A DNA stretch of 64,000 nt from Rhodococcus koreensis (lineage in GTDB: Bacteria > Actinomycetota > Actinomycetes > Mycobacteriales > Mycobacteriaceae): NCBI RefSeq assembly GCF_900105905.1, contig NZ_FNSV01000005.1, positions 3,782,001-3,846,000 on the forward strand, written 5' to 3'. Below are positions 1 to 10,822 of the stretch, one piece after another. The position numbers were made by a program, and so were the translations under genes. Below the pieces are notes generated by a model. The model saw only the letters and a program-made list of their open reading frames with translations, made no database searches and was not told where the DNA came from. How positions within the stretch are numbered: the first letter of the stretch is position 1; each line of letters begins with the position of its first letter.

Positions 1-3000
1 TGCGGGAGAATTCGATGCGTCCCAGCTGGGTGAGGCCGAGGTTGCCGCCCTCACCGATCACCCGCGCCCGGACGTCGGCGCCGTCCACCCGCACGCCGTC
101 GTTGCCCTTGTCCCCCACGTCGAGGTGGGTTTCGGTGCCCGCCTTCACGTACGTCCCGATCCCGCCGTTCCACAGCAGATCCACCGGTGCCCGCAGGATC
201 GCTCGAACCAGGTCGGGTGGTGACAGTTCGGTGGTCCCGGGCGCCAGCCCGAGCGCGCGCCGCGCCTCGTCGCTGACCGGAACGCTCTTCCTCGACCGTT
301 CCCACACACCGCCGCCCGCGCTGATCAGGTCGGGCGCATAGTCCGCCCACGACGACCGCGGCATCGCGAACAGGCGTTCCCGTTCCGCGAAGGAGGTGGC
401 CGCGTCGGGATTCGGGTCGAGGAACACGTGCCGGTGATCGAATGCGGCGACGAGCCGGATGTGCGGGCTGGCCAGCATTCCGTTGCCGAACACGTCGCCG
501 CTCATGTCGCCGATCCCGACGGCGGTGAACTCCTCCGACTGGGTGTCGACCCCCATCTCCCGGAAGTGCCGTTTCACGCTCTCCCACGCGCCGCGGGCGG
601 TGATGCCGAGCGCCTTGTGGTCGTACCCGACGGATCCGCCGGACGCGAATGCGTCACCGAGCCAGAACCCGTACTGCGCCGCAACGTCGTTCGCGATGTC
701 GGAGAACGTCGCGGTGCCCTTGTCCGCGGCGACGACGAGGTAGGTGTCGTCTCCGTCGTGCCGCACCACCCGGGGCGCCGGGATCACGGCGCCGCTCGCG
801 AGGTCCACGTTGTCGGTGACGTCGAGCAGTCCGCTGATGAAGCTGCGGTAGCAGCGCACACCCTCGGCGCGCTGCGCGTCCCGATCCCGCGCCGGGTCGC
901 CGGTGGGTGCCGGCGGACGCGTGACGATGAACCCGCCCTTCGCGCCGACGGGCACGATCACCGAGTTCTTGACTGCCTGCGCCTTCACCAGGCCGAGCAC
1001 CTCGGTGCGGAAATCCTCCTTGCGGTCGGACCACCGCAGGCCGCCTCGCGCGACGGCGCCGAACCGCATGTGCACACCCTCGACCCACGGCGAGTACACG
1101 TAGATCTCGAAACGGGGCCGCGGCTGCGGCAATTCGGGGATCCGCTGCGGATCGAATTTGAACGACAGGACCTCCCGTTCCCGGCCCGTACGAACGTAGC
1201 GGTTGGTGCGCAGGGTCGCGAGGACCACGTTGAGGTAGGCGCGCAGGATGCGGTCGGCGTCGAGGCCGAGCACGTCGCCGATCGCCGTTTCCAGCGAGCC
1301 GACCAGTTCGCCGGACTCCTCCGCGGCGTCCGGATCGAACCTCGCGGCGAACAGCCGGATCAGCGCCTGCGAGATCTCCGGGTGATCCCCGAGGACCGTC
1401 GCGATGTGGTTCTGGCTGTACGGGAACCCGCCCTGCCGGAGGTAACGCGCGTACGCCCGCAGCACCTCCACCTCCCGCCAATCCAGGCCCGCCCGGAGTA
1501 CGAGTTCGTTGAAACTGTCGGTCTCCGCACGGGATTCCCAGGCCGCGGCGAACGTCTCCGTGAAGCGGTGCGGCAGTGCGTCGTCCACCGGCCCGGCCGC
1601 TGTGTGGCGAATCCCGAATTCGTACATCCAGCACACGGTTCCGCGGCTGTTCGCGACCGTGTACGGGCGCTCGTCGAGGACCGCGACGCCCATGCTCTGC
1701 AGGATCGGCAGCACGTCGCTGAGCGAGGCGGGGGCGCCGCCGACGAAGAAGGTGAAACGCCAGTCGGCGGCCTGCGTGTCGAGTCGCGTCTCGATCGCGC
1801 CGTCCGTCAGTGTCTCGAACACCGCGACGTCGGTCCGGGCGCGCCGGGCGTCGAAGTCGTGCTTGTACACCGCGGGGAAGTTCTCCGAATAGTGCGCGAG
1901 GAGTTCGCGTTCGAACGCGGCGCCGAGTTCGTCGTCGCCGCCCGTGCGGAATCGGTCTTCCCAGGTCCGGCAGGCCCTGGCGATCCGGCGCTGAATGTCC
2001 AGTCGCCGTGTGTCCGTCACCTCGGTGTCCGAAGGAACGCGCATCGTGAAATGCACCATCGCCAGCGGGTACTCGGACACGTTCGTGGTGTATTCGACGG
2101 CGGTGCCGTTCAACTCGTCCAGGAGGACCTGCTGGGCCACCAGGCGCGTCCGCGTGTTGTACCGGTCGCGAGGGATGAACACCAGCGCCGACATGCTGTC
2201 GCCGGGGACGTCCGTGCGCAGGAAGAGGTGGATGTGTTCGCGCGCGGTGATGCCGGCGACCTCGGTGAGGGCCGAATGCAGCGAGTCCGGGCTCGCTGCG
2301 AACAACTCGGTCAGCGGCAGCGCCTGCACGACCTGCAGCACGGCCTGTCCGGAGAAGGAATCGATATCGAAGCCGGCGCGGTCGAGCAGGGCCCGCACCC
2401 GGCGGCCCGCACCCGGGATGTCCAGGACGTTCTCGTGCCTGCCCGCGGGCGTGAACACGCCGACGAAGCGGTGCTCCTCCCCTGCGGCCCGGACACCGAC
2501 GAAGGACGGATACGACGAACGGTGCACGGACACCGGAAGCGCCGCCTGCCCGATCGCGAGGACGGGACCGGCATCGGTGGCCGGTGCACGGTCGCCCTCC
2601 CGGTCGTGGAGAACGCCGAGACCTTCCCGGGGTGCGCCGTCGGCGCCGTACCGCGCGTATCCGAGGACGGTGAAGTTGCCCGCTTCGCACCAGCGCAGGA
2701 AGTCGGCGGCCTCGCGGAGTTCTTCGGACAGCGCGTCCTGGCCTGCCTGCGCGTCGAGTTGCCCGGACACCTGGGTCTGGAGTTCGCGCATGCGCGCCAG
2801 GTCCGTGTTGACCCGGCGCACGTCGGCGAGGACGGCGGTCAGGGATTCGACGAGTGCGGCGACGACCGTCTCGCCGGTGTCGGAGCGAAGTCCCACGTGG
2901 ATCCAGGACTCCGCCGTCCCCGGTTCGGTGGCCGGACGCACGTCGGTGAGGGTGCCCGACTCCGTGCGGCGGGCGGCAACGACCGGGTGCAGTGCCTCCT

Positions 3001-3328
3001 CGATGGGGGCGCCGACCCTGGCCGCGGTGAGGAGTACCGATTCGACGAGCAGCGCCATGTCGTCGGTGACGATCTGCACGGCGGGTCCGATCCCGCTGGG
3101 GTCCGCGGCGTCGATTCCGCGCACGACCGCGGTCCCGGGGATCCGGTGCCGCCCCGTCTCGAGATGTGTGTTCGCGATCCGATCACGTGCCTCGGGATCC
3201 GCGTTGTCGGCGTAGGGGTGACCTGCGGTGCGGAGGTAGAGGTCGAGGAAGCGCTCGCGCGCCTCGTGATCGGAAAACAGCTGCTCATCGCGCTCGAGCG
3301 GATGTGAGGACGTCGAAATTACTCTCAT
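1..3328 (-). CDS. gdh: NAD-specific glutamate dehydrogenase, large type (3' end outside window)
   Basis: Oxidatively deaminates glutamate to 2-oxoglutarate and ammonium with NAD+. The minus strand reads from ATG at 3328 to the left edge, about 1,109 codons of a family usually near 1,600 residues. The N-terminal part has AVQIVTDDMALLVESVLL, mid-protein has LDWREVEVLRAYARYLRQ, and next to the edge is VIGEGGNLGLTQLGRIEF, all hallmarks of the large NAD-GDH and its catalytic core. About 500 C-terminal residues are missing. It is divergent from the hut genes, whose product is glutamate, so it plausibly carries that glutamate into the TCA cycle. I checked the frame at several places, not every codon. 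Confidence 0.93.
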   Translation of the reverse strand, partial: MRVISTSSHPLERDEQLFSDHEARERFLDLYLRTAGHPYADNADPEARDRIANTHLETGRHRIPGTAVVRGIDAADPSGIGPAVQIVTDDMALLVESVLLTAARVGAPIEEALHPVVAARRTESGTLTDVRPATEPGTAESWIHVGLRSDTGETVVAALVESLTAVLADVRRVNTDLARMRELQTQVSGQLDAQAGQDALSEELREAADFLRWCEAGNFTVLGYARYGADGAPREGLGVLHDREGDRAPATDAGPVLAIGQAALPVSVHRSSYPSFVGVRAAGEEHRFVGVFTPAGRHENVLDIPGAGRRVRALLDRAGFDIDSFSGQAVLQVVQALPLTELFAASPDSLHSALTEVAGITAREHIHLFLRTDVPGDSMSALVFIPRDRYNTRTRLVAQQVLLDELNGTAVEYTTNVSEYPLAMVHFTMRVPSDTEVTDTRRLDIQRRIARACRTWEDRFRTGGDDELGAAFERELLAHYSENFPAVYKHDFDARRARTDVAVFETLTDGAIETRLDTQAADWRFTFFVGGAPASLSDVLPILQSMGVAVLDERPYTVANSRGTVCWMYEFGIRHTAAGPVDDALPHRFTETFAAAWESRAETDSFNELVLRAGLDWREVEVLRAYARYLRQGGFPYSQNHIATVLGDHPEISQALIRLFAARFDPDAAEESGELVGSLETAIGDVLGLDADRILRAYLNVVLATLRTNRYVRTGREREVLSFKFDPQRIPELPQPRPRFEIYVYSPWVEGVHMRFGAVARGGLRWSDRKEDFRTEVLGLVKAQAVKNSVIVPVGAKGGFIVTRPPAPTGDPARDRDAQRAEGVRCYRSFISGLLDVTDNVDLASGAVIPAPRVVRHDGDDTYLVVAADKGTATFSDIANDVAAQYGFWLGDAFASGGSVGYDHKALGITARGAWESVKRHFREMGVDTQSEEFTAVGIGDMSGDVFGNGMLASPHIRLVAAFDHRHVFLDPNPDAATSFAERERLFAMPRSSWADYAPDLISAGGGVWERSRKSVPVSDEARRALGLAPGTTELSPPDLVRAILRAPVDLLWNGGIGTYVKAGTETHLDVGDKGNDGVRVDGADVRARVIGEGGNLGLTQLGRIEFSR

Positions 3329-3426
3329 GTCAGTACCTTCCGTCGGGAGCATCGGGACTCCCGGCTGGTGCAGTGGCGGGCCGGCACGCTTCTCGGCTGG
3401 GTCCGTGGAGAACGCTTGACAGGGGG

Positions 3427-3448
3427 TTGTCTATACAGGACTATACAT
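3427..3448. promoter_or_regulatory. Tandem HutC/GntR-like operator in gdh-hut divergent promoter region
   Basis: The gap between gdh and the NCS1 permease (3329-3555) holds GTCTATAC at 3429-3436 and GACTATAC at 3439-3446. These fit the GT-N-TA-N-AC operator pattern of the HutC branch of GntR regulators, the second with one mismatch, and they are spaced exactly 10 bp apart. A TTGACA at 3416-3421 lies just upstream. No GntR gene is in the window, so the regulator would be encoded elsewhere. Confidence 0.5.
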
Positions 3449-3555
3449 CTAAGGCGATAAAAAACGTGAGTCAGAGCACACTGGATTCAGGACATGGGAC
3501 AGAGCACCCGGGACCGACCAGAAGCTGCCGGACTCGTCACAGAGAGAACAGGCCT

Positions 3556-4992
3556 ATGACACACGAGGGACCTCCCGAGATCAGCCTCGCGCCGGAGCGT
3601 CGCACCATCGACGTCGTCCCGGACGACGAGCGCCACGGATCTCCGCGCAGCCAGTTCACGCTCTGGTTCGGCGCCAACATGCAGATCACCGCGATCGTGG
3701 ACGGCGCCCTGGCAGTCGTCTTCGGCGCGGACGCGCTGTGGGCCATCGTGGGCCTGCTGATCGGCAACGTCTTCGGCGGTGCCGTCATGGCGTTGCACTC
3801 CGCTCAGGGGCCGCGCCTCGGTCTGCCGCAGATGATCTCGAGCCGGGCCCAGTTCGGCGTCCTCGGCGCCGTGCTCCCGCTCGTCCTGGTCGTCCTGATG
3901 TATCTCGGCTTCGCCGCGACCGGCAGCGTCCTCGCCGGTCAGGCCGTGAACGAGATCCTCCACATCGACAACGCCACCGTCGGCATCCTCATCTTCGGCG
4001 CGATGACCGCGTTCGTGGCGGTGACCGGGTACAAGCTCATCCACGTGGTCGGCAAGGTCGCGACCGTCGTCGGCATCATCGGCTTCACCTACCTGCTGAT
4101 CCGCTTGTTCGCCGAGTACGACGTGGCCGCGTTCGTCGGGATCAAGGGCTTCGACATCGTCACGTTCCTCCTCGCGATCTCGCTCGGAGCCGGCTGGCAG
4201 TTGACGTTCGGACCGTACGTCGCGGACTACTCCCGCTACCTGCCGCGCTCGACGAGCGAGCGGACGACGTTCTGGTCGACGTTCGCGGGCAGCGTGATCG
4301 GCTCGCAGTGGTCGATGACGCTGGGCGCGCTCGTCGCCGCCGTCGCCGGCGACGCGTTCCTCAGCGACCAGGTCGGCTTCATCGGCGAACTCGCCGGACC
4401 CGCCGTCATCGCCCTGATGATCTACCTGGTGATCCTGGTCGGGAAGCTCACCGTCAACTGCCTCAATGCGTACGGCGGATTCATGTCGATCCTGACCACC
4501 GTGACCGCGTTCAACGGGCAGTCGCGCATCTCGTCCCGGGCCCGCACCCTGTACATCATCGGGTTCGTCGCGGTGTCGATGCTGATCGCGATCGGTGCCA
4601 GCGCCGACTTCCTCAACAACTTCAAGAACTTCGTCCTCGTGCTGCTGATGGTCTTCACGCCCTGGAGCGCCATCAACCTGATCGACTACTACCTCATCTC
4701 CAAGGAGCGCGTGGACATCCCGGCCCTGTACGACCCGGCGGGCCGCTACGGCCGCTGGAACAAGACCGCGATGAGCTGCTACGCCATCGGCGTCGTCGCG
4801 CAGATCCCGTTCCTCGCGCAGAAGCTCTACACCGGCCCGGTGACGGACATGCTGGGCGGCGCGGACATCTCCTGGATCGTCGGCATCGTCTTCACCGCCG
4901 CGATCTACTACCCGCTCGCACGGCGCAGCAGCAACCCGCCCCCGGCCATGATCTACCCGGAACACACCGCCATGGCTGACACACGACAGTGA
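3556..4992 (+). CDS. NCS1-family permease (cytosine/purine/hydantoin type), probable histidine or urocanate importer
   Basis: A 478-residue polytopic membrane protein of the NCS1 nucleobase-cation-symport-1 family, about 12 hydrophobic segments. The soluble N-terminus leads into [20 protein letters not shown], the typical NCS1 entry into TM1, and the conserved [13 protein letters not shown] is in the middle. ATG 3556 is chosen because the upstream in-frame extension is basic and not family-like. It is the first gene of the hut set, 59 bp before hutU. The substrate is inferred from context only: histidine, urocanate or a related imidazole. Confidence 0.85.
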   Translation: MTHEGPPEISLAPERRTIDVVPDDERHGSPRSQFTLWFGANMQITAIVDGALAVVFGADALWAIVGLLIGNVFGGAVMALHSAQGPRLGLPQMISSRAQFGVLGAVLPLVLVVLMYLGFAATGSVLAGQAVNEILHIDNATVGILIFGAMTAFVAVTGYKLIHVVGKVATVVGIIGFTYLLIRLFAEYDVAAFVGIKGFDIVTFLLAISLGAGWQLTFGPYVADYSRYLPRSTSERTTFWSTFAGSVIGSQWSMTLGALVAAVAGDAFLSDQVGFIGELAGPAVIALMIYLVILVGKLTVNCLNAYGGFMSILTTVTAFNGQSRISSRARTLYIIGFVAVSMLIAIGASADFLNNFKNFVLVLLMVFTPWSAINLIDYYLISKERVDIPALYDPAGRYGRWNKTAMSCYAIGVVAQIPFLAQKLYTGPVTDMLGGADISWIVGIVFTAAIYYPLARRSSNPPPAMIYPEHTAMADTRQ

Positions 4993-5051
4993 ATCACGCT
5001 GACCCCCAAACTCTTCCACCTCTCTCGTTCGACCATCAAGGAGTACACGAC

Positions 5052-6728
5052 ATGACCACCACGACGCCTCCGGTTTCCGGACCCCGCCACGTGTCGGCGC
5101 CCCGCGGCACCGAACTGACGACCCTCGGCTGGCAGCAAGAAGGCGCCCTGCGCATGCTGATGAACAACCTCGACCCCGAGGTCGCCGAGCACCCCGACTC
5201 GCTCGTCGTCTACGGCGGCACCGGCAAGGCCGCGCGCAGCTGGGAAGCGTTCGACGCGATGGTCCGCACGCTGAAGACCCTGAAGTCGGACGAGACGATG
5301 CTGGTGCAGTCCGGCAAGCCGGTCGGTGTGTTCCGCACCAGCGAGTGGGCGCCCCGCGTCCTGCTCGCGAACTCGAACCTGGTGGGCGACTGGGCCAACT
5401 GGGAGGAGTTCCGCAAGCTCGACGCCCTCGGACTGATCATGTACGGGCAGATGACGGCCGGGTCGTGGATCTACATCGGCACGCAGGGCATCCTGCAGGG
5501 CACGTACGAGACGTTCGGCGCGGTCGGCCGGAAGCGCTTCGGCGGCTCGCTCGCCGGCACCATCACCCTGACCGCGGGCCTCGGCGGCATGGGCGGCGCC
5601 CAGCCCCTCGCCGTGACGATGAACGACGGCGTCGCGATCTGCGTCGACTGCGACGTCACCCGCATCGACCGCCGGATCGCGCACAAGTACCTCGACACCA
5701 AGGCCACCGACATCCACGACGCCCTGCGTCTGGCGATCGAGGCCCGCGACGCGAAGCGTCCGCTGTCCATCGGGCTCGAGGGCAACGCCGCCGAGATCTT
5801 CCCCGAACTGCTGGCCATGAACGCCCCCATCGACATCGTCACCGACCAGACGTCGGCACACGACCCGCTGTCGTACCTGCCGCTCGGCATCGACTTCGCC
5901 GACATGAAAGCGATGGCCGACAAGGACCCGGTGAAGTTCACCGAGGACTCCCGCGCGTCGATGGCCCGCCACGTCGCCGCGATGGTCGGCTTCCTCGACA
6001 AGGGCGCCGAGGTGTTCGACTACGGCAACTCCATCCGTGACGAGGCCCGCAAGGCCGGCTACAACCGCGCGTTCGACTTCCCCGGATTCGTGCCGGCCTA
6101 CATCCGTCCGCTGTTCGAGGAGGGCCTCGGCCCGTTCCGCTGGGCCGCGCTGTCGGGCGACCCGAAGGACATCGAGGCCACCGACAAGGCGATCCTCGAA
6201 CTGTTCCCCGAGAACGAGCACCTCAAGCGCTGGATCACGATGGCAGGCGAAAAGGTGGCGTTCGAGGGTCTGCCGGCCCGGATCTGCTGGCTCGGCTACG
6301 GCGAACGGCACAAGGCCGGCCTGAAGTTCAACGAGATGGTGGCGTCCGGTGAGCTGTCGGCGCCCGTCGCCATCGGTCGCGATCACCTCGATTCCGGATC
6401 CGTCGCGTCGCCGTACCGTGAGACCGAGTCGATGCTCGACGGCTCCGACGCGATCGCCGACTGGCCGCTGCTCAACGCGCTCGTCAACACCGCGTCGGGC
6501 GCGTCGTGGGTGTCCATCCACCAGGGCGGCGGGGTCGGCATGGGCCGGTCCATCCACGCCGGTCAGGTGTGCATCGCGGACGGCACCGACCTGGCCGCGG
6601 AGAAGTTGGAGCGGGTCCTGACCAACGACCCCGGCATGGGCGTCATCCGGCACGTCGACGCCGGCTACGACCACGCCGCCGACGTCGCCCGCGAGCGCGG
6701 CGTCCGCGTGCCGATGTCCGAGGGATGA
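5052..6728 (+). CDS. hutU: Urocanate hydratase
   Basis: Converts urocanate to 4-imidazolone-5-propionate using tightly bound NAD+ as an electrophile; cytoplasmic second step of histidine degradation. The 558-residue protein has the usual family length. Visible signatures include [20 protein letters not shown] at the N-terminus, the glycine-rich [15 protein letters not shown], the active-site cysteine region [15 protein letters not shown] and [20 protein letters not shown] 5052 has a GGAG ribosome site 8 bases ahead; an in-frame start at 4989 would overlap the permease. Its stop lies near the hutI start, so translation is probably coupled. Confidence 0.97.
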   Translation: MTTTTPPVSGPRHVSAPRGTELTTLGWQQEGALRMLMNNLDPEVAEHPDSLVVYGGTGKAARSWEAFDAMVRTLKTLKSDETMLVQSGKPVGVFRTSEWAPRVLLANSNLVGDWANWEEFRKLDALGLIMYGQMTAGSWIYIGTQGILQGTYETFGAVGRKRFGGSLAGTITLTAGLGGMGGAQPLAVTMNDGVAICVDCDVTRIDRRIAHKYLDTKATDIHDALRLAIEARDAKRPLSIGLEGNAAEIFPELLAMNAPIDIVTDQTSAHDPLSYLPLGIDFADMKAMADKDPVKFTEDSRASMARHVAAMVGFLDKGAEVFDYGNSIRDEARKAGYNRAFDFPGFVPAYIRPLFEEGLGPFRWAALSGDPKDIEATDKAILELFPENEHLKRWITMAGEKVAFEGLPARICWLGYGERHKAGLKFNEMVASGELSAPVAIGRDHLDSGSVASPYRETESMLDGSDAIADWPLLNALVNTASGASWVSIHQGGGVGMGRSIHAGQVCIADGTDLAAEKLERVLTNDPGMGVIRHVDAGYDHAADVARERGVRVPMSEG

Positions 6729-6775
6729 CCATCCGCCCGAGCGACCGTATCTTCGAACCACTGGAAGGAACAGCA

Positions 6776-7999
6776 GTGACAGCGAACACCTCCCGCTCCA
6801 CAGCGCTGACCGGCATCGGCACCCTGGTGACCAACGACCCGACAGTGGGGGAAGGTCCGCTCGGGCTGATCCGCGACGCCGCCGTCGTCTTCGACGGCGG
6901 CGTGGTGGCCTGGGTCGGCAGCACCGACGCGGCGCCCGCCGCGGACGTCGGGCACGACCTCGACGGCCGGGCGGTGCTGCCGGGCTTCGTCGAAAGCCAC
7001 TCGCACCTGGTGTTCGGCGGGGAACGCGCGGAGGAATTCGCCGCCCGCATGGCCGGGCAGCCGTACGCGGCGGGTGGCATCCGCAACACGATCGAGGCGA
7101 CGCGGAACGCCACCGACGAAGAACTGCAGGCGAACACGCGGCGACTGCTGGACGAGTCGCTGCGGTCGGGCAGCACCACGGTGGAGTGCAAGACCGGCTA
7201 CGGGCAGACGGTCGCGCACGAACTGCGCAGCACGCGGATTGCGGCGTCCCTCACCGACGAGGTGACGCTGCTCGCCGCTCACGTTCCGCCGCCGGAGTAC
7301 GCGGGCCGCGCCGACGACTACGTCGCCATGGTGTGCTCGGAGATGATCGATGCCTGTGCACCGCAGGCGAAATGGATCGACGTGTTCTGCGAGACCGGCG
7401 CGTTCGACCGCGATCAGGCGCACGCCGTGCTCACCGCCGGAATGGCGAAGGGACTGATCCCCCGCGTCCACGGCAACCAGCTCCGCGAGGGGCCCGGAGT
7501 CCAGCTCGCCGTCGAACTCGGCGCCGCGTCCGTCGACCACGTCTGCTACACCACGCAGGCCGACATCGACGCGCTGGCGCAGAGTTCGACGGTGGCGACC
7601 CTCCTGCCCGGCGCGGATTTCTCGACCCGCAACAAGTACCCCGATGCCCGGGCCCTGCTCGACGCCGGGGTCACGATCGCGCTGGGCGCGGACTGCAACC
7701 CCGGCACCAGCTACACCACCAGCCTGCCGTTCTGCATCGCGATCGCGGTGCGGGACATGCACATGACCCCGGACGAAGCGATCTGGGCGGCGACGGCGGG
7801 CGGCGCCCGCGCGCTGCAACGCGCCGACGTCGGGGTCCTGCGTCCCGGAGCGCGGGCCGATGCCCTCTCCCTCGACGCGCCGTCGTACCTGCACCTGGCC
7901 TACCGGCCCGGCGTCCCCCTGGTCAGCGATGTGTGGCGGGGCGGCGAACTCGCCTGGTCCGCGCACGTCGGTCACGAGAAAGCGAGGGCATTGCGATGA
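6776..7999 (+). CDS. hutI: Imidazolonepropionase
   Basis: Metal-dependent amidohydrolase opening the imidazolone ring to N-formimino-L-glutamate. The 407-residue form starts at GTG 6776, preceded by GGAAGGAA five bases upstream; the in-frame ATG at 6725 overlaps hutU and has no good ribosome site. Seen: metal-ligand motif [29 protein letters not shown], the DH of SVDHVCYTT, and [17 protein letters not shown] near the C-terminus. The last codon overlaps hutG by four bases (ATGA). Confidence 0.96.
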   Translation: MTANTSRSTALTGIGTLVTNDPTVGEGPLGLIRDAAVVFDGGVVAWVGSTDAAPAADVGHDLDGRAVLPGFVESHSHLVFGGERAEEFAARMAGQPYAAGGIRNTIEATRNATDEELQANTRRLLDESLRSGSTTVECKTGYGQTVAHELRSTRIAASLTDEVTLLAAHVPPPEYAGRADDYVAMVCSEMIDACAPQAKWIDVFCETGAFDRDQAHAVLTAGMAKGLIPRVHGNQLREGPGVQLAVELGAASVDHVCYTTQADIDALAQSSTVATLLPGADFSTRNKYPDARALLDAGVTIALGADCNPGTSYTTSLPFCIAIAVRDMHMTPDEAIWAATAGGARALQRADVGVLRPGARADALSLDAPSYLHLAYRPGVPLVSDVWRGGELAWSAHVGHEKARALR

Positions 8000-8958
8000 T
8001 GGAGAACCTGTTGATACCGCCACCCCCTTGGGTCGGCAGGATGGACGGCACGTCGAGTCACCACCTCCGCTGGCACCAGGCGGTGACCCCGCTCCGGGAC
8101 GGCGCCGAGCCGGGCGCCTGCGTGTTCATCGGATTCTCCAGCGACGAGGGCGTGGAACGGAACAAGGGGCGCCGCGGGGCGTCCCGCGGTCCGGACGCGC
8201 TGCGGAGCGCGCTGTCGTCTATGGCGCTCGCCGAGCCGCTCCGCGCGTATGACGCCGGCACCGTCGCGGTCACCGACAATCGCCTCGAAGCCGGGCAGGA
8301 GGCGCTGGGCGCGGTGGTTGCCGCGACGCTCGACGCCGGCCAGTTCCCGGTGGTCCTCGGCGGCGGCCACGAGGTGGCGTTCGGGACGTACCTCGGTCTG
8401 GCGCAGGCGGCGGTCCGGACCCCGCGCAAACGGGTCGGAATCCTGAACCTGGACGCGCACTTCGACCTGCGGTCCGATCCGGTGCCGAGTTCGGGCACAC
8501 CGTTCCGGCAGATCCTCGAACGGGAACACGCGGCGGGCACCACCCTGCAGTACTCCGTGCTCGGCATCAGCCAGCCGAGCAACACCACCGCGCTGTTCGA
8601 CACCGCACGCGGGTACGACGTCCGGTACCTCCTGGACGATGAGTGCTCGGTCTCCGACCGGCACCGGGTGGCCGTGTTCGTCAGCGAGTTCCTGTCGGAC
8701 GTCGATCTCGTCTACCTCACCATCGACCTCGACGTCCTCCCCGCCGCGGTCGCGCCGGGAGTGAGCGCTCCCGCAGCGTACGGCGTGCCCGCGGAGACGA
8801 TTCAATTCGTGTGCGACGCGGTCGCCGCCAGCGGAAAGCTCGCGGTTGTCGATGTCGCCGAGCTCAATCCATCGTTCGACATCGACAACCGCACCGCCCG
8901 CACCGCCGCCCGATTCATCCACCGGATCGCCACGAAGCGCATTCCGATCGTGGGCTGA
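7996..8958 (+). CDS. hutG: Formimidoylglutamase (ureohydrolase family)
   Basis: Hydrolyses N-formimino-L-glutamate to glutamate and formamide, closing the short hut route. The 320-residue protein has the binuclear Mn2+ arginase signatures: [18 protein letters not shown] and [20 protein letters not shown]. Two adjacent ATG codons (7996, 7999) could start it; 7996 gives the ATGA overlap with hutI. The product glutamate is the substrate of the divergent gdh. hutH (histidase), normally the first step, is absent from this window. Confidence 0.95.
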   Translation: MMENLLIPPPPWVGRMDGTSSHHLRWHQAVTPLRDGAEPGACVFIGFSSDEGVERNKGRRGASRGPDALRSALSSMALAEPLRAYDAGTVAVTDNRLEAGQEALGAVVAATLDAGQFPVVLGGGHEVAFGTYLGLAQAAVRTPRKRVGILNLDAHFDLRSDPVPSSGTPFRQILEREHAAGTTLQYSVLGISQPSNTTALFDTARGYDVRYLLDDECSVSDRHRVAVFVSEFLSDVDLVYLTIDLDVLPAAVAPGVSAPAAYGVPAETIQFVCDAVAASGKLAVVDVAELNPSFDIDNRTARTAARFIHRIATKRIPIVG

Positions 8959-8986
8959 GATCGCCCGGGGAGCCTGCGCTCAGCCC
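8952..8986. terminator. Convergent hairpin containing both stop codons of hutG and the hydrolase
   Basis: GGGCTGAG (8952-8959) and CTCAGCCC (8979-8986) form a perfect 8-bp inverted repeat around a 19-base GC-rich loop. The TGA of hutG is in one arm and the minus-strand TGA of the hydrolase in the other. No U-tract follows, so a terminator role is likely but not certain. Confidence 0.45.
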
Positions 8987-9813
8987 TCCCGCAGCACTGC
9001 GCGCAGGCGGGTGACGAACGCGGCCGGGTCGTGGGCGAAGCCGATGTGATCACCCGGGAACAGTGTGGGCTCGACGCCCAGTTCGGCGGCGAGCGCCCGC
9101 GACGTCCGGTCGCAGAGTTGACCTCCCGACTCCTCGCCGATCCCGACCACGACGCGGGTGGACGCCGAGCGCAGCGCGGCGACGTCCGGGCACCAGCGGG
9201 TGGTCGGGCGCAGCATGTGCGCGTGCTGGAAGTACTCGTCGGCCTCGGTCTGCTCGTCCCGCTCACCCCCGACCATCTGCTGGAACACCTCCTCGGGCAG
9301 GTGGATGTTCGCCAGGTCCAGGAACTTCCTCCACGCCCCTGCGACGTCCCCGCCGAGGTGGGCGTCGATGATCTCGTCGGTCTTCACGCGCAGTTGCTCG
9401 CGGTCGTCGAGCAGTTCGTCCAGCGGCGGCTCGTGAGCCACCACGGTGTGCACCAGGTCGGGATGCGCCTGCACGAGCGCGAGCGCGCTGACGGCGCCGC
9501 CGCTGGAACCGAACACCACGGCGGGGCCTGCGTCGAGGTGCATCAGCAACCGGGCGAGGTCGTCGGCGCGCATCTCCGGGGTGGAATCGCGGTCGCGGTC
9601 GTCGACCGGGCTGCGGCGGATGCCCCGCGGGTCCGTCGTGAGCACAGTGTATCCGGCGGCCAGCAGATCGGCCGCGGGCGCGAAGGAGTCGGCGTCCATC
9701 GGGGCGCCGACGAGCACCACGACGGGACCCGAGCCCCGTACCTCGTAGTACAGCCTGGCACCGGGAACGTCGAGGGTCCGGGCGTGGGTGGTGGCGGTCG
9801 ATGCGGAATTCAT
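8980..9813 (-). CDS. Alpha/beta-fold hydrolase
   Basis: 277-residue single-domain alpha/beta hydrolase. The nucleophile elbow is GSSGG, preceded by the oxyanion strand VVLVGAPMDAD. A C-terminal GDHIGFAHDP supplies the catalytic His, and a Lys/Asp-rich cap follows the elbow. ATG 9813 is preceded by GAGGAG; the in-frame GTG/ATG codons upstream (to 9885) lack a ribosome site. It is monocistronic and convergent with hutG. The substrate cannot be deduced; an esterase or haloperoxidase-like hydrolase is plausible. Confidence 0.85.
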   Translation of the reverse strand: MNSASTATTHARTLDVPGARLYYEVRGSGPVVVLVGAPMDADSFAPAADLLAAGYTVLTTDPRGIRRSPVDDRDRDSTPEMRADDLARLLMHLDAGPAVVFGSSGGAVSALALVQAHPDLVHTVVAHEPPLDELLDDREQLRVKTDEIIDAHLGGDVAGAWRKFLDLANIHLPEEVFQQMVGGERDEQTEADEYFQHAHMLRPTTRWCPDVAALRSASTRVVVGIGEESGGQLCDRTSRALAAELGVEPTLFPGDHIGFAHDPAAFVTRLRAVLREG

Positions 9814-10043
9814 CGAGTTCTCCTCGTTGCAGGTGATCATCGGTCGCAGGTAGGACCGCCCCCGACGGGCAGAATCATCGGTCATGTGGGGAAAATTTCT
9901 CGCCCATGACCTCCCCGGAGCCCAGGATCCGGAGGATTCGTGGGCCTACCACTGGAAGCACGCGCGGCTAGATGACAGGATGAGATTTACGCGAACGGGA
10001 TCTCGATGTGAGATCCCGGGCGGCAACTCAGGGAGTGAACGGT

Positions 10044-10247
10044 ATGGCGCAGGGTGTTGTGAAGTGGTTCAACAGCGAGAAGGGCTTCGGATTCATCGCG
10101 CCGGACGACGGTAGCGCGGACGTGTTCGTTCACTACTCCGAGATCTCGGGCAGCGGCTACAAGTCGCTGGAGGAGAACCAGCGGGTGGAGTTCGAGGTCG
10201 GACAGGGCCAGAAGGGCCCGCAGGCCCAAAACGTGCGGGCCGTCTGA
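10044..10247 (+). CDS. cspA: Cold-shock protein (CspA family)
   Basis: 67-residue single cold-shock domain binding single-stranded RNA/DNA. RNP1 KGFGFIAP and RNP2 VFVHYSEI are intact, and the start [18 protein letters not shown] is family-typical. The ribosome site GGGAG lies 8 bases before ATG 10044. The 158-base gap from the start of the previous reading region upstream could supply a long 5' leader, common in csp genes, but I see no clear cold-box sequence. Confidence 0.97.
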   Translation: MAQGVVKWFNSEKGFGFIAPDDGSADVFVHYSEISGSGYKSLEENQRVEFEVGQGQKGPQAQNVRAV

Positions 10248-10270
10248 CCGACGCCCCGATGACACTGTGA

Positions 10271-10308
10271 CGACGAGGTCGCACCCGAGCGGTGCGGCCT
10301 CGTTGTCG
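10271..10308 (+). terminator. Hairpin terminator after cspA
   Basis: GACGAGGTCGCACC and GGTGCGGCCTCGT form a stem with one mismatch around GAGC, 24 bases after the cspA stop, followed by TTGTCGT. The strong GC stem and the weak T-rich tail fit an actinobacterial intrinsic terminator. Confidence 0.55.
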
Positions 10309-10326
10309 TAGCAGGCCCCGGGACAG

Positions 10327-10701
10327 CTATCTCGAGAGGCCGAAACTTCCCACCTGGCTGCCGCCCACGTAGACGGCCCCGGTGTAACTCCCGTCGGCGT
10401 TGGGGGAGATCCTGTCGGTCAGGAACCCCAGACCTGATGGGCTGTAGTCGATGACGGTGTTTCCGTTCCCGTCCTGCGAAGTCGTGCCCGCGAGTCCGGT
10501 CAGTCCGAACGCGAAGTTGTTGACGACCGTGTCGCCCTGAAAGGTCTTCCCCTTCCAGATCAACTCTCCCGCGGGTGCGGTGGTCGTTCCCTGATAGGTG
10601 CCGGACGGTACCGGGGGTTGGGCCACGCAAGTCCCTGCGCCGACGAGTGCGGCACCGATCGCGGTTCCCACGATGACGATCCCTCGTGTGATCGCACGCA
10701 T
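10327..10701 (-). CDS. Small secreted protein of unknown function
   Basis: 124 residues starting at ATG 10701 with GGGGAGG upstream. Residues 1 to about 28 (MRAITRGIVIVGTAIGAALV...) form a Sec-type signal peptide with a likely cut after CVAQ or close by. The mature part is small and Gly/Thr/Ser rich, with repeated short beta-like segments. No catalytic motif is visible and I do not recognise the family. It resembles the many small exported proteins of mycolate bacteria. It is divergent from the acyl-CoA dehydrogenase operon. Confidence 0.75.
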   Translation of the reverse strand: MRAITRGIVIVGTAIGAALVGAGTCVAQPPVPSGTYQGTTTAPAGELIWKGKTFQGDTVVNNFAFGLTGLAGTTSQDGNGNTVIDYSPSGLGFLTDRISPNADGSYTGAVYVGGSQVGSFGLSR

Positions 10702-10822
10702 TCTTGCCTCCCCCTGCCCTGCCGGACGGGATGTGCGCTGTCCGTCCTTCGTCGAGTACCCCCTCGTGTGCGTCGGACACCGGCACCTCTGGACAAATTC
10801 GGCATTCTCCTTCATAGTCGAT

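Noticed and set aside
654-2690. 678-residue minus-strand open frame
   Set aside because: Shifted frame of the GDH gene, very Arg/Pro-rich, no recognisable domain.
428-3307. 959-residue plus-strand open frame
   Set aside because: It is antisense to the large glutamate dehydrogenase; the minus-strand frame shows clear GDH motifs, while this one is Arg/Val/Glu-biased with no domain.
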